Part shown: positions 5,688-7,501 of the stretch, one piece after another
Position numbering within the stretch: the first letter of the stretch is position 1
Layout of the letters: every line of letters starts with the position of its first letter
Source: an uncultured Eubacteriales bacterium
GTDB taxonomy: Bacteria > Bacillota > Clostridia > Monoglobales > Monoglobaceae
Direction of reading: 5' to 3'
NCBI GenBank assembly: GCA_900550775.1
Contig: URTH01000081.1
Coordinates: forward strand, 1-7,501
DNA length: 7,501 nucleotides
Notes under the pieces: model-generated
Database searches by the model: none
What the model was told of the DNA's origin: nothing
The model's input: the letters and a program-made list of their open reading frames with translations, nothing else
Translations under genes and position numbers: made by a program

Positions 5688-7501
5688 TTGAAACAAAAAA
5701 TTGCACTGTTATTTCTGTTACTCTTTGTCATACCGATGACAGGCTATGCGGCAGACGGCGATGCGGACGGCATTGAGCTGATCGTCAACGGCGAAAGACA
5801 GGCCTATGAACAGGGAATCGCCGTAAGCACGCCTGCCGCCGGCAAAAACTATATCATGGCGCCGGCGGACGGCATTGCGGCGGCGCTTGACGCCTCTTGC
5901 AGTGTGGAGCAGAACCGGGCGACGCTCACAAAAGACGGCGGCCGCCTTGTCTTGACCGCAGACAGCAAGATTGCGTTTATAAACGGCAGCAGACGGGAGA
6001 TGCCTGTTCCTGCACAGATGACGGACGGTACGCTGTTTGTCCCTGCCGAGACGGTCGGAGCGGCGTTTGGCTACCGCGTCTTTCGCGAAAGAGCCGGAAA
6101 GCGCGTCCGCATCGTGAGCCGCACCGGCCTGACCGCACCGGCGGTTTCCGATGAGACAAAAAGCGGCATGGATCAGCTTTATTCCACGGTACACAGACCG
6201 GTTCCCACCAAGTTTGAAAAGAGCAATGCACCAAGCGATTTGATCTTTAACAAAGAGGATTATTCCGATGCGGTGAAAAAAATCGCCTCGACCGATATCG
6301 GGTCGATCCCGTCCGGCACGGTGTTGTTCACCCCGGAGGATTTTATCAGCGAGATGACCGGTCTTGCGGATTGGTACCAAAGAGCCGGTCTTACCACACA
6401 GATTGTCAATGCCGATACCAAAAGCAGCGCCGGACAGATTTTGATGAACGTAAAAATGCTGGGACAAACGATCGGCCGGGGCAGCAATGATCTGGATCTT
6501 CCCTTTGACCGCGCCGTGCGTGTAAAGACCGCCTACGTGCCGGAAAACGCGAACAGCATGGTGATTCCTTTTGTCAAAGAGCTGCCCAAGCCGGATAAGG
6601 ACGACAATTATGTGCTGACCTTTTATGCACGGCTGATTGACGGCGGCAACGCCGACTACGGCACCGGCAGGTTTACCGTGCAGGTGCAGGCGCCTGCGCC
6701 CGACTGGCGCAAAACCGTGGACGATACGGTCGAGTTCGGCACGGAGTGGAAACGGTTTGACTTTTTACTGACCGGCTATGCAAACGCCTGTGAAATTCGC
6801 CTGATGGCGGCGCTGGAGAAACAGACCATCGAAATCGGCGGTTTTTCGATCAGCAATGTCGGCAAGGATGCGGACGTTTCGTACTTCAACGAGAAAAAGG
6901 CCGACCTTCTTGCGCCGGAGCTTGCGCCGGATGCCGCCTGGCGGAAAGAGGCACTCGAACGCATCGAAAAGATCCGCAAGGGCGACTTTAAGGTCGTTGT
7001 AAAGGATCGGTTCGGAAACCCGATCCAAGGCGCCGCGGTTACCTTTGACATGTTTGAACATGCGTTTAAGTTTGGCATCCAGATGGACATCGAATATTTA
7101 AGCGATACAATTCTGGACGGCTATGACGTGGATAATAACGGCGATGAGTACGATAAATTCTGTGCCAGAATCGGCGCAAACTTTAATGCGCTGTCGGTGG
7201 GAAACCGCCTGAAATGGCAGGTTTATGACAAGGATCAAAGGAACAATCCGGGTAAGACTTCAACGGCAAGGCTGGTTATCGACAACGCCAAGCAGTACGG
7301 GCTGAAATATGTGCGTGGTCATGCGCTTTGGATGCCGAATACCAATGTCAATGACGAGCCGCCGGAGCTGTATAACCTGATGGAGACGGACACCCGGCCG
7401 GTGGACGAGCGGTACCCGGATCTTTTAACCCTGATCGGCGACCATTTTGCGGAGATGGATCAGAATTTTCCGGAGATTTACGAGTGGGATGTCACCAACG
7501 A
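5688..7501 (+). CDS. Secreted GH10 endo-1,4-beta-xylanase-like protein (3' partial)
   Basis: The frame stays open to the right edge; 604 codons are visible. Residues 1-22 are a Sec signal peptide ending Gly-Tyr-Ala-Ala. Residues of about 29-144 resemble a copper-amine-oxidase-N-like repeat domain (LIVNGERQ, YIMAPADGIAAAL, LFVPAETVGAAFGY), common in secreted Bacillota proteins. Residues of about 187-393 look like a beta-sandwich substrate-binding domain of CBM4/9 or CBM22 type (YVLTFYARL, EWKRFDFLLTGY, EIGGFSISN). A short helix leads into FKVVVKDRFGNPIQGAAV (434-451), the strand-rich entry seen in many GH10 proteins, then FKFG and the catalytic barrel with GNRLKW (505-510), YVRGHALWMPN and EWDVTN, where the next residue should be the acid/base Glu. 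GH10 enzymes hydrolyse internal beta-1,4 bonds of xylan outside the cell with retention. The nucleophile Glu lies beyond the window. Two substrate-site motifs deviate from consensus. The initiation codon is probably TTG; ATG at 5682 would add two residues. Confidence 0.85.
   Translation, partial: MKQKIALLFLLLFVIPMTGYAADGDADGIELIVNGERQAYEQGIAVSTPAAGKNYIMAPADGIAAALDASCSVEQNRATLTKDGGRLVLTADSKIAFINGSRREMPVPAQMTDGTLFVPAETVGAAFGYRVFRERAGKRVRIVSRTGLTAPAVSDETKSGMDQLYSTVHRPVPTKFEKSNAPSDLIFNKEDYSDAVKKIASTDIGSIPSGTVLFTPEDFISEMTGLADWYQRAGLTTQIVNADTKSSAGQILMNVKMLGQTIGRGSNDLDLPFDRAVRVKTAYVPENANSMVIPFVKELPKPDKDDNYVLTFYARLIDGGNADYGTGRFTVQVQAPAPDWRKTVDDTVEFGTEWKRFDFLLTGYANACEIRLMAALEKQTIEIGGFSISNVGKDADVSYFNEKKADLLAPELAPDAAWRKEALERIEKIRKGDFKVVVKDRFGNPIQGAAVTFDMFEHAFKFGIQMDIEYLSDTILDGYDVDNNGDEYDKFCARIGANFNALSVGNRLKWQVYDKDQRNNPGKTSTARLVIDNAKQYGLKYVRGHALWMPNTNVNDEPPELYNLMETDTRPVDERYPDLLTLIGDHFAEMDQNFPEIYEWDVTN

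Noticed and set aside
5718..6467. 249-codon open frame on the minus strand
   Set aside because: It lies entirely opposite the GH10 gene, whose + strand frame has a signal peptide, ribosome binding site and recognisable domains. The minus-strand product is Arg/His/Cys-rich without domain logic, as expected of an antisense shadow.
7125..7160. Dockerin or EF-hand module in the GH10 gene
   Set aside because: Only one partial loop is present, inside the catalytic domain and without the duplicated 22-residue dockerin pattern.

Overview
The window reads as part of a polysaccharide-degradation and surface-binding locus from a Gram-positive bacterium of the Bacillota, most likely an uncultured gut- or rumen-type member of the Clostridia. 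The basis is a three-repeat SLH wall-anchoring protein, a copper-amine-oxidase-N-like repeat fused to a GH10 enzyme, strong AGGAG-type ribosome binding sites, Sec signal peptides on all three visible N-termini, and roughly balanced base composition. A finer taxonomic placement cannot be read from this sequence.

All four genes lie on the + strand. (1) Positions 1-308 hold the 3' end of a secreted protein whose C-terminal module is a paralog of the next gene's. (2) Positions 477-1652 encode a complete 391-residue secreted protein: a tryptophan-rich, probably beta-sandwich (carbohydrate-binding-like) domain followed by a small Ig-like C-terminal module. (3) Positions 1752-5555 encode a 1267-residue S-layer-homology protein. 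It carries, spliced into the middle of one of its repeated beta domains, a copy of the same sandwich domain found in gene 2. (4) Positions 5688-7501 (running off the right edge) encode a secreted multidomain GH10 xylanase-like enzyme. The window stops two bases into the codon expected for its catalytic acid/base glutamate.

The intergenic gaps are 168, 99 and 132 bases. The first two contain long inverted repeats without a proper terminator U-tract, so they look like processing, stability or attenuation hairpins inside a transcript. The third contains a convincing intrinsic terminator, so the GH10 gene is probably expressed at least partly separately.

A working model (inference) is that genes 1 and 2 supply soluble or loosely attached glycan-binding proteins, gene 3 displays the same binding domain on the cell wall through its SLH repeats, and gene 4 cleaves xylan or a related beta-glycan held there. 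The most unusual features are the shared domain moving between free proteins and an insertion inside a wall protein, a 50-base perfect repeat with a sharp edge between genes 1 and 2, and departures from the GH10 substrate-binding consensus in gene 4. No tRNA, rRNA, CRISPR array, transposase or phage gene was seen.
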